Origin: Schizochytrium sp. TIO01
Lineage: Eukaryota; Sar; Bigyra; Thraustochytrida; Thraustochytriidae
Assembly (NCBI GenBank): GCA_004764695.1
Contig: SMSO01000035.1
Span: 1,548,001-1,612,000, forward strand
Reading direction: 5' to 3'
DNA: 64,000 nt
Part shown: piece by piece, positions 42,698 through 52,600 of the stretch
Layout of the letters: every line of letters begins with the position of its first letter
Position numbering within the stretch: position 1 is the stretch's first letter
Notes under the pieces: generated by a model
Told to the model about the DNA's origin: nothing
Databases searched by the model: none
What the model saw: only the letters and a program-made list of their open reading frames with translations
Made by a program: the position numbers and the translations under genes

Positions 42698-43953
42698 TTA
42701 ATCTAATGAAATATGGTAAGTTTCTGCAGCAGTTCCTGCAAATAGGCGCTTTATATCTGTTTCAGATGCAGAAAAGCGTTTGGCCATGATCATAAAACTT
42801 GCAAAGAGGTTCACAAAGGTACTCGAAACACGATCCACTGGGAAATTACTCTCAAACATGCAACGAGCGGGAGTAAAGAGTTCAAGAAGCACCGAAAATG
42901 TAGGGTATTGAGCATCAGCAAGCTCCTGAGCACTCGCAGGGGTTTCTTTCTCATCTAGACCCAGCCCTGAATAGTGCATCAGTAAACCACCAAGCTTCAT
43001 GCGCACGTTTGAGCATGTGGCAAGAGCTCTGACGCCCTGTTCCCAATCTTCCTTGACTTCCTTTCGTACCTCATCCGTGTCATAACCAGAGATACCTAGA
43101 ACTCCTCCGGCGTGGTTGCAAACAATTGCTATTTTCATTATGTGTGTGTATGATCGAACGATCACAAAAACAAAGTTAGTATTGTCCACTGTCAATCTTT
43201 GTCTCCATGTACATTTCTTCTCCCGAAAATTATCAAGATATCAAGAAACTTACTGAGTTCAGGAACCGCCTTTGCCAATTTAACCAAGGAAGGTAATTGA
43301 TGATAAAATATGAAAACGTCTAATATCATTCCACGTTCGGCCATGACTTTTGCGTTATGAACCACTTCTGACGTGCATAGGTATTCATGAGAAATGGGCT
43401 CGGAATATTCGCTAAAAAGGGTATTGGCACCCTTGTCCTCATACATGTAGATTTGGCCTTTCCTTTTGGGTTCGGCAACTCCTGCGAGATAGCGAAGACC
43501 TTTAAAGTAGCGACTTTCCGAGGCATGGGCGTCCAGAAGTTGTTGAAATTCCTCAGTGTCCATACCAAGGTTCCCGACAGCTCCAAGAATACCCTTTACG
43601 CGTGTATTGGAGGCCATTTTGTGTACAGCTCGTGTTTCACCAACTGGCCACATGTTTTTGGGAAGTGACCTGTCGTAGAACTGGGTGCACTCAACAAAAA
43701 TGCTGGCCTTGACGTTCTTGGACAGTTTACCATAGCATGCCATCATTTCTTTCTCCATAAATGGCTTGTGGCTGTTGATGCGGGCTCCAAACCATTCGTA
43801 GTGCTCGCGAGGCAAGTCATTCTTGCTTGCAGCAAAAAAGTGGTGATGCGCGTCAATAATTGCTAGGTCTTCACTAAAGCCAAACTCTAAAAGGTCCTCT
43901 TCGCTTAGCTCAGGGCCCAGAGCAAGCCATTCCTCAAGGTCATTCGCCCGCAT
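42698..43953 (-). CDS. COG3618-type amidohydrolase-superfamily hydrolase, paralog with one intron
   Basis: Two exons, 43953-43254 and 43128-42698, encode 376 residues, one more than the plus-strand paralog. Unspliced, the frame breaks at the intron. Spliced, the junction reads PELTIVCNHAGG and aligns position by position with PDLAIIIDHVGG of the paralog. Ligand motifs are kept: IDAHHHFF, FYHQL, CNHAGG and MFESNFPVDR. The enzyme should therefore be functional. The ATG at 43953 is used because the open frame begins with GTG two codons earlier. Codon use is less GC-rich than in the intronless copy, suggesting lower expression. The sequence has diverged clearly (many conservative changes), so the duplication is not recent. 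Substrate unknown; a role parallel to its neighbour is likely. Confidence 0.88.
43129..43253 (-). other. spliceosomal intron (125 nt) in the hydrolase paralog
   Basis: Read on the minus strand, the intron starts with GTAAGT at 43253, has a perfect TACTAAC branch site at 43181-43175, and ends AATAG at 43129. It is phase 1. Removing it restores a 376-residue protein co-linear with its 375-residue paralog, which is strong evidence from sequence alone. Confidence 0.9.
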
Positions 43954-44783
43954 TGTCACAACTAGCCTATTTGGGTTTTATAGGTACCTGCATCCCTTCT
44001 TTTTCTTTTTTTTATCTTTTTCATTTCTTCCACTATATATCTCTGAAACAAGAGAGCGTTCGACAACTTTATCAAAGCAAAATGCCCTTCATGTTCTCTT
44101 CTGCCGAGAAGATACAGATGAAGAATATAATCAGAAAAAGATAGTACTACGCAACCGGTACGTACCTACCATCGAAGAATCGAACTCACACATCTTGTTG
44201 TGCTCTTTCGAGTATCAGAGTTGACGTCGAAGTTATTTCAAGCATATGATGGGATAGCACCCTTAGTGCTTTGGGTGCACAATGTTCACAATAAATAGAC
44301 TATTTACTTTAGTTATAGGTATGTAGGTAGGTATACTACATAGGTAGTAGTAGATAGTACTTAGGATTCGAAATTGGTTCATAGTGTCAACCTTATTCAT
44401 AAAAATTGTCGTCTCTTGTCCAGCTAGTGTCTCCTCTCATTGACATGCCACGCACGCGCAGGCTTCGCTTGAACATCAATTCCCTCTCAACTTCATCCAC
44501 CAGAACTAGGTGTCCTGGATAGCTTTGGTGGTTTGAGCTGGACCTCGGGGCGCAGGGCACGAGTTCTGCGTCTTCAACCAAGTTTTACTTTGCACGCGCG
44601 ACACTATTTCACAAAGACAGACGTACCTCAGTTTTAGTTTCCTGCATCTTGCACGCGCTTTTTGAGTTCACTGCTTTGCAAAAGTAAAAACAGAGCAACC
44701 AAGAAGGAGGGGTTGGAGCTCACTGTGAGAGCCTTGGAGTCTTCACGAGGCTACTGAGGGCTTGCTGATCAGCAGCGTACTGT
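43954..44783. other. divergent intergenic / promoter region
   Basis: 830 bp between divergent starts. It carries TACCTACC (44163-44170) and a dense GTAGGTA cluster at 44317-44361. GC content rises in the last 150 bp before the membrane-protein start. No gene is supported. Confidence 0.5.
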
Positions 44784-45527
44784 ATGGCGAGAAAAGGAAT
44801 GATGCAGTTTCTGCTGCTGGCGTTTGCTGCGCTGTACTCGTTGCCTTTAGTTACTGGTTTCATTGATGTTGACACAAGAGCGATTTACTTGACTACTCCT
44901 GTTGCTAATGAGAGCGGACTCCCTGACGATTTCGTAGACTCGCTTCCGTATAGCAGCTGGACTGGAGATGGAGACGGCTACAGCTGCTCTTCGTGCATTG
45001 GAAAGGTCGAGGTACCAGACTCCACCAATACTTCCAATGTCACATTGCTATGCCACTTCTGCCCTGACCCAACCCATACTTCACAAGGCTATTGTGAGTG
45101 CACACTACCTTCGGAGGCCTTCGTATGTCCTATTTTAGGTCAACCTACGATGATTTATGGATGCGGTGTTGGCTACTCAATCTCAGGTTTTCTCGCTTTT
45201 GTCATGGTGCTCGTGTGTGTGCTCATTATGGCATGCTTCATGACGGATGATCTGACGAAAGAACTTGTACAAGAAAAATATGCGAACCACCGTAGGAAGA
45301 AAGAGCGTGCCAAGGAAGAAGAAGGAGATAGTTCATCAGAGGATAGCCATCCATTCCCGGACTCCCTGGCAGACGTTGAGAGAGTTCGCGGCGGCAAGCT
45401 CTCCTTCAGTATTTCTGTACCTTTTCAGACCATTCGGATTCGCCGTTTTGCCAGACGTGCAAGCCCGAACCAAATCATTGCTGCTGTAGATACCTCTTCA
45501 ATCCAGCCAGACTCCTCGCACAAATAA
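44784..45527 (+). CDS. single-pass type I membrane protein with a Cys-rich ectodomain
   Basis: 247 residues from the ATG at 44784 (context CTGTATGGC). Residues 1-25 form a signal peptide (MMQFLLLAFAALYSLPLVTG). The predicted ectodomain (about 26-125) has paired cysteines, CSSC, CHFC and CEC plus single Cys, and N-glycosylation sequons (NES, NTS, NVT). A transmembrane segment covers about 129-152 (GFLAFVMVLVCVLIMACF). The cytosolic tail of about 95 residues starts with a basic/acidic helix (NHRRKKERAKEEEGDSSSED). No known family is recognised. The layout suits a surface or endomembrane protein with a small disulfide-bonded domain. It converges on the next gene. Confidence 0.75.
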   Translation: MARKGMMQFLLLAFAALYSLPLVTGFIDVDTRAIYLTTPVANESGLPDDFVDSLPYSSWTGDGDGYSCSSCIGKVEVPDSTNTSNVTLLCHFCPDPTHTSQGYCECTLPSEAFVCPILGQPTMIYGCGVGYSISGFLAFVMVLVCVLIMACFMTDDLTKELVQEKYANHRRKKERAKEEEGDSSSEDSHPFPDSLADVERVRGGKLSFSISVPFQTIRIRRFARRASPNQIIAAVDTSSIQPDSSHK

Positions 45528-46040
45528 TGAACCGAATTTTAGTGTTCAGACAAAACAAAACAACACTAGTGTATTCTGGTTTCTGCAATACCTTTTGACC
45601 CCCATCTTCATGTTTCTTTCATACTCCAACTTTGTGCGCTCCTGGATTCATATATTTCTCGAAGTTGCTTTACAACCCTCATCGAGTTATTGCTCTCCTT
45701 ATTCTACCCTCGTTACTCTATGTTAGCATCCTTAAACCTGTGATTATCCTGTTCTTCCTATCCTCTTTTCTTTGTATCCCTTAGATTGTAGATACAGCAT
45801 AATTCATGGCCAGCTCTATTATTAATTTGACATGAAATCTACGCAAAACGAAGATTAATAATAATTTTGTTTCCAATCGTTCATGAAAAACAAAAAGAGA
45901 ATAATTATCCACCGAGAGATAGGTATTTATATTAATAGAAGTACATACATGAAAAGGCGTCGTCTTGATAAATTTTCACGCCTCCATTTTATGATACAGA
46001 TATTTCTGCAGTTTGAATTTGACAGATGAAAACAACTTTT
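45528..46040. other. intergenic region between convergent genes
   Basis: 513 bp, AT-rich, pyrimidine-rich on the plus strand in its first half. No other feature was seen. Confidence 0.6.
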
Positions 46041-47345
46041 TTAAGGGCTGCTCTTGGCGCTCAGCGTTTCGTGAGAGTTGAGCAATTCTGTAGCCCATCT
46101 CCGTTGAGAGGACGTAGGTTCGAAGTGTGGGGATCCGGGAGGGCGTTGATTTGCAAACCGACCAGCCTGCCACTCTGCACGAGCCTTGGCAACAACGTTG
46201 GAAAGCACCTCGTCTCCATGGGCCAAGAGAACTCGCTCCTCAGCAAGCCGCCTCCGTTTGAGGATATAATTAGCACCCATGGCAAGCCCAATACATGCAC
46301 TGATGACCATAAAACCAGTCACAATATGAGGGTGGTGAGAATAAAAGTCTCCTGGAGCATCTCCCCAAGGTGGACCTTCACCCTCAGTTTGTGCGAATAC
46401 CTTCACAATAACACCTACCAAGCTGAGGCTGAGAATCATAGCACATGCAACCGCCCAGCGCGGTCGCCGCTTTCGTGCATTATGTGCTGACACAATTGGC
46501 GAGAGTGCCGATAAGTTCGAGCTTCGCTGTGCCTCAAGATCAATACCCCCACCAATTGTGTATTTCATTTCAGGAGGCTTTATTGCAGGTCCATCTCGTG
46601 AGGTACTATCTGCATCTAGAGACGTGAGTGAAGTCGCAGACTTTGGTGAGCACCCACCCTGCTCACCACCAGTGGCAGCTACAGCCTCTTCGCGTATGAG
46701 AAGCTGTGAGCTTATACCGTCCACATCATCACTTACGACGCTTAATCGGCGCTTGAAATGCGAGCAATCAGAAATCAGCTCTGTGTCTGGTTCGTGGAAA
46801 ATCAAATCGTCATGGTCTGATCTAGAGGAGCGGTTTTCACCTTTATCACTAATTTGACCATAACCTTGACCAAATCTGTAATTATCTGGCACACTCCCTT
46901 CGCTAAATTCATCAGTATTCTTAAATGAGGCCCCGAGGTCAAAACTGCCATCCCGGCTTTCCCTTTCTCTGAACTCATGATCTCTAGTGCCATCCTTAGC
47001 TCTACTCTTTCGGACTGAATTGGTCGTGCTAGTGATTGAGTTGGCATTTGCTTGTGCATTTGCATGTGTAGAACTCTCGAGGAAGTCTTCGTCATTTCGT
47101 TTGGCCCGGTGGCTAAGACTCCCGCTTGAAGAGATACCATTGTGCAAGCTTTGATGACTTTGTACCGAAGAAGTCGATTTCCAGGAGGCTGAACGGCCAC
47201 TGCCAGATGTAGCCTCGTCATCACTAGAGTGACTTGATAGTGACCGCGACAAACGACAAGTTTCCGCAGGACCATCAGAAGTTCTACGTTTTCTGTGCGA
47301 ATCGGGCGTCTTGGAGCTTAAACGTGACCACTTGACAGTATCCAT
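46041..47345 (-). CDS. Ser-rich protein with two C-terminal membrane segments, function unknown
   Basis: 434 residues from the ATG at 47345. The first ~285 residues are Ser/Asp/Arg-rich and disordered, with many possible phosphorylation sites (SRSLSSHSSDDEATSGSGRS). Two hydrophobic segments follow: WAVACAMILSLSLVGVIVKVF and HIVTGFMVISACIGLAMGANYIL, separated by a short loop with Pro, Gly and HHPH. A basic KRRR follows the second. The C-terminal ~60 residues are helical and charged. This gives a hairpin in the membrane with both long ends on the same side. No family is recognised. Upstream, the leader (47346-47800) is open in one frame but has no ATG. Confidence 0.7.
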   Translation of the reverse strand: MDTVKWSRLSSKTPDSHRKRRTSDGPAETCRLSRSLSSHSSDDEATSGSGRSASWKSTSSVQSHQSLHNGISSSGSLSHRAKRNDEDFLESSTHANAQANANSITSTTNSVRKSRAKDGTRDHEFRERESRDGSFDLGASFKNTDEFSEGSVPDNYRFGQGYGQISDKGENRSSRSDHDDLIFHEPDTELISDCSHFKRRLSVVSDDVDGISSQLLIREEAVAATGGEQGGCSPKSATSLTSLDADSTSRDGPAIKPPEMKYTIGGGIDLEAQRSSNLSALSPIVSAHNARKRRPRWAVACAMILSLSLVGVIVKVFAQTEGEGPPWGDAPGDFYSHHPHIVTGFMVISACIGLAMGANYILKRRRLAEERVLLAHGDEVLSNVVAKARAEWQAGRFANQRPPGSPHFEPTSSQRRWATELLNSHETLSAKSSP

Positions 47346-49650
47346 AGTTCCAAAGTGTGACCGAGCGCCACGTGATGTAACTCAGATGCAGGTAGTCGAT
47401 TGCCGTGTGTTGATAGATAGTTCGTTGCGTTATAGATAGAGACAAAGTGATTCTAGACTTTTGGAGAGCCAATTATTGCTCCAAGTTTCGCTCGAGGAAA
47501 GTATAGAGTAAGCGAAGAAGTATTCACTCCGTGCAGTGTTTCCTTCCTCAGCTAGAGAGATAGGTCGGTAGGAAGACGGGATGATAATGTTGAGGTTTGA
47601 ATGGATGAGTCCGAGGGGGTGAACAAACGCCCCAGCGGGAGGATTGAAATTAAAGGAGCGAGGATCAGCTCCGGTAAGGCTGTGCAGGAAGGTAAGTAGC
47701 TGGTGCCTCCGCCAGAGTGGCCGCAGGAGGCGACGAGAGTTGCCGTCCTGTTGGCGGTCGATCCGGTTGATCAATCCATCCGAATTTGAAGCAATCAAAT
47801 GGGATAGCTACTATTGAGTACCTAGCATTTGAATTATTGTTTGCTTTTAGTTATAGCTCACTTTATTCCCTCAGTGTGACGTACCTATTAAAGTAGAGAT
47901 ATATCCATTTGTTCTACTTGCAAAAAGCCTAATAGTTTAGGCCTAGTTTGTAAAACTGCAGGCCAAGACGATTTTACAAAGCAGAAATAAAGAAATGGAG
48001 ATTCGCAGTATATGCTGTATAGTTAATTTGGTGGAATTCCATGAGCACTTCCTTCGCCAAGGAATGAAAGAAAAGCGAGAACAAAAGGAGTACATTTCAT
48101 GATCGAGTCCTTGAAGTAGTTGTCTGGAGGAGTGGCTAATAGGTTTTCGAAGCAGGTTTAAACAGAGTTACAATCTCTGTATTTAAAGTCCATTCCTATA
48201 CTATAAGTTTGTTTGCTCCAAGGTTCATAGCACGATGAAAGGTATTATTATTTCTATGGGGTATGAGTCAGACTTTTCGAGATCACTTTCTCGAACTTCA
48301 AGATGATAATTTAAGTAGAGATTGCGTCCATTGGGTTAGACTTGTGTCTTGACGGCAGTAAATAACCACCTGACAAGTAAAAAACACTATGGTAGCGTTA
48401 TATGCTGGTTTAACAAGTGCATTCCAATATTTCAACATTCCAAAGCCACGCTTCATAGTGCTACCATCTGCTGAGTTCATACTTTCCACCCTTACTTCCA
48501 CTTACAGGTGCCGATGAGTTGGTCTGTACAACTGGAAATCGTCACTGGAAACGAAAAACTTGAAGAGGTAGAGGATAACAATGTACGGAATTGAGTAAAG
48601 GAAAGCACTAGGTACCTTTCAAGTATGAACGTGAAGTCCCGGGTAAGCTCCACAATGAGCCTGCGTCCACGTCTAAGGTAACTTCCAGTAGAGATAACAA
48701 CGCATCAATTTCCTTCAAGATAAAGAGATGATAAATGAAAGAAATGAAATGTCCCTTGCTTAGATTATACTAGCCAGATAGACACGGAAATGCGTCTTGT
48801 TTTTAAGTGTCGAGATGCAAAGACATTCTCTTGTAAATCTTCATTTCAAAGATTATCAAGACTTCAAAGCTATATTCGCCAGAGCTGCATTTCTCGTACT
48901 AGCTACATTTCCATCGCTTGGATTCCTTTGCGAGCTTAACTCCGAATCCGGTAGCATCCTTTGCTGTGCATTCTTGAGTCCTGTCCTTAAAACTATTACC
49001 TACCACTGATAGATACATAGGTATGTACCTAAGCAAGCGAAGCAGCACCCTAACTACTTATTCTCATTGTTTTGGTTAGATAGTGTCTTAGCACCCACTT
49101 TTTCCTGTTTCCTAGTAGTAATTTTTCACTTGAAATTTTCAAATGCAATGGAGGATCCTCGATGGCAAAAAAATCAGCGAAGTATCATCGTCCAGAACGC
49201 CTTCTCGTCGCAGCCGCTTTTGCGAGCACGGCCTGAGAGCGCGTGCGGAGCAGCGGCGGAGCAGACGATCCCCCGCTAACCCGTGGACGCGCGTCAAATC
49301 GGCTCCACGCCGAAAGCGGTGCTGCAACATCGGCCATTGGTCGAGCGAGCAGCGTCGTTAGGCATTCTTTCTCTCTTCTTCTTTTTTATTCAACTTTTGA
49401 CTGCTCTGTCGGTAACTTTGACGTCTAAGATTTTGTACGTAGGCGTGGCACAAGACCCTTGTGCTATTTTGACGCCTAGTGTCCTGCTATAAACACTGAG
49501 TTTGCTGGAAAGCCTCTAGTAAGTGTTCTTTGGACAGTTGTGATCTGAAGTACTTAGTCTCTGCTGTTTCTTCTTCTATCGATTTATTTCTGCTCGGTCG
49601 ATATAGGTAAGGTTTGGACATCTTGAAGATCTATTGATTAAACTTACACA
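47346..49650. other. long divergent intergenic region
   Basis: 2.3 kb between the membrane-hairpin gene and SMC1. It includes GC-rich promoter-like blocks near 47580-47770 and 49140-49350, and a TACCTA-word cluster at 48996-49031. Between 48298 and 48960 the minus strand has coding-like pieces in changing frames with splice-like borders, described as a finding. No intact gene can be stated. Confidence 0.45.
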
Positions 49651-52600
49651 ATGGGAAGAATCATTCGCATTGAGGTGAAGGACTTCAAGTCGTACCGAGG
49701 TCTGCAGACAATTGGGCCCTTCAAGCCTTTTACAGCGATCATTGGCCCAAATGGTGGTGGCAAAAGCAACATGATGGACGCCATCTCGTTCGTGGTTGGT
49801 GTACAGACAAAGCACCTGCGTGGAGAGCAGCTGCGCGATCTGGTGTACAATGCAGATGGTATGCGAGACAAAACCAGGCGCGACGGATTCGTGAAGCTTA
49901 TTTATGAACCCGCAGCCGGTGAGCTAGCTGGTGTAGAGGCCGGGGATGAGCTCGAATTTGGACGCATGATTAACAGCAATGGGTCATGCAGATATACCTT
50001 GCAAGGTCGCACTGTGACTCGTGAAGCGTATGATGCTCGACTCAAGGATATTGGCGTGCTAGTTCGCGCTCGCAACTTTCTCGTATTTCAAGGTGATGTT
50101 GAGTCTATTGCGAGTAAGACCCCAAAACAGCTCACACAGTTCTTTGAAGATATCTCTGGGTCTGGAGCTCTTTCAACAGAGTACGACGACTTGCTTGCAA
50201 AAAAAGAAAAGGCAGAAATTGATACAATTTTTACTTTCCGTCAGAAGAAAGGAATCACTCAAGAGCGCAAGCAAGCTCGTGTGCAGAAGGAGGAAGCTGA
50301 GCGCTTTAACGCGAAACTTCAGGAGTTGAACGAGCAGAAGACGAAGTACTTCCTCATGCAGCTCTGGCAGAATGAACAAGGCATTAAACTACACGAGAAC
50401 CGTATCAAAAATTTGGAGTCGGAGCTTGCAGAGCTTTCCCATCAAGAAACCGTAGTGGAAAGTCACATCGAGGAAAAACGTCGCGAAGCTGCTCAGGCTC
50501 TTCGAGCCACATCTGATGCGGAGCGGAGTGTTCGGCGGGCGCGCACAAGCCTCGCCAAAACTGAGCCTCTTTCCATCAAGGCCCAGGAAACTGTTACTCA
50601 CCTAAAACGCACTTTGGAAGCTGATAAGCAATCTGTAGCAAAAGCTGAGACGGACTTGAAGGAGCAATCTTCAGAGCGCGAGACCTTGGCTCGCGATTTG
50701 GATCGTCTTAATCAAGCTGAGGCTGCTTTGCAAAAGCAACTTGAGGAAGCCGAAGGGGCTGCTTCTCTTTCCCCCGCAAATATGCGGCGACTTCAGGAAA
50801 TCAAAGAGCAAGCCCGCGCCGAGAACGTTGCTCTTCGAGCAGAGCATGCCACGATTCGTCGTGGTTTTGATGTTCGTGCTGAACGCCTTGCTGAGTCTGA
50901 ACGTACAATTCAAAACTTGCAGGAACAAAAGGCACAGCTTATGCAGGAAGAAGAGGGTTTGCGCGAGCGTCTCGAGCGGATGACGCATGCTATCACCTCG
51001 CATGAAGACCAGGTTCAGAGTTCTCGTCAATCTTTGCATAACAAGCAACAAGAATTGAAGATGCTTCGTGAGCAGCGCGAAGAGCATATCCGAGAACTCG
51101 ATAAGGCTAGTGCGATTCTAAATCAGGCTAAGGCATACAGCCAAGAATCCCAGAAGGAACGTAAGATGACAGAGTTTCTTAAGGCTTTGCAATCCCACTT
51201 TCCCGGCGTTAAAGGTCGACTTGTGGATTTGTGCAGTCCCTCAAATCGCAAATATGATTTGGCTATTCAAGTAGCTCTCGGCCGTCACATGGATGCAATT
51301 GTTGTAGACCGTGAGGACACCGGCCTTCAATGTATCAAGTACATGCGTGACAGGCGGGCTGGAGTTGCGACCTTTCTGCCGCTCGATACAATCGAGCCTA
51401 AACGCACACAAGAACGTCATCGACAGCTTGGTCCTAATTTCAAGCTGGCAATTGATCTGCTTGAGTACAATGATGACCTCGACAAAGCCATGCAGTATGC
51501 TCTCGCTGGAGTTGTGATTTGCGATACCCTGCAGGATGCTCGTGATCTTTGTTTTCGTCGCAGAGAGCGTGTTAAGGCAGTCACTATTGATGGGCATATT
51601 ATTAGTACCAATGGTGATATGACTGGCGGCACTGGCCAGGGCTCCCGTGGTCACCAGAATCGTTTTGAGCAGAAGGAACTTGATTCAGCTCGTACCCGAC
51701 GCAACGAAATCCGGCAGGATCTTGAAGAGCTTGAAGATCGAATTGTCCATATCGAAGGTCCTCAGTCTGACATTGCTGTTGGCCGTAACCGCGCCGGTCG
51801 TCTTTCAAATATTGGTCCATTCGGTAGCACCGCATCTCAAGAACCGTCTCTTCAAGACCTTCAAACCGCTATTTCTAACACCCAGAACCGGCTTAAATTT
51901 GCACGTGATAGTTTGGATGAAACCAAAAGGAAGATCAGGGAGATTGCTCAATCAAAACAGAATATTGATAATGAGTTGGAGCGTTGTATTCCCGAACGAG
52001 ATGAAATCTCGCAACAGATTGCACAAGAACGCATTGGGCTTGAGCGTCTTGAGTCACAGATTAAAAACGCTGAAAATGAGCACATTGATGAGTTTGGAAA
52101 AAGCATTGGTATTGCAAATGTACGTGAAGAGGTGGATCGGGCCAACGAGGCGCAGGAAGTTATTCGTAGCAAAATGGCTCGTGTGGCCGAACACAGGCTA
52201 AAGCTGCAAACTCAACATCGCTTTATTGAATCGCGAAAACCAGACCAGCTTCTCGAACGGGCTCGCCAAAAGCTTGAGCAAACTGAAGCACGTCTTGCGC
52301 AACAAGTTGCCGAAGCGGCCAAACTAGCTGAAGAACTCAATGAGTGTAATCGCATGCTTGACGAAGCAGAGATTGCTTACAAGACTCAGAAGCGCGAAGC
52401 TGATGATAAGGCTCTTGAGTCAAAGGAGGCTGCGAACTCGCGAAATGAAATCATTACGCAAAAGGGTCAAATTATGAAAAAACTTACTATGGAAGAGAAC
52501 GAAGCGGAGAAGTTGCGCGCTAAACGTCATGAGACGCTACGAAAAGCTGAGCTTGATCAAGTTGACATCCCTCTGAAAGATGGTCTGTCTAGTCAGAAAC

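Noticed and set aside
42698-43195. a separate 165-residue protein starting in the hydrolase intron
   Set aside because: Its first residues are translated intron. The spliced model restores full-length alignment with the paralog.
47430-47798. 122-codon minus-strand frame upstream of the membrane-hairpin gene
   Set aside because: It has no ATG and sits in the probable 5' leader.
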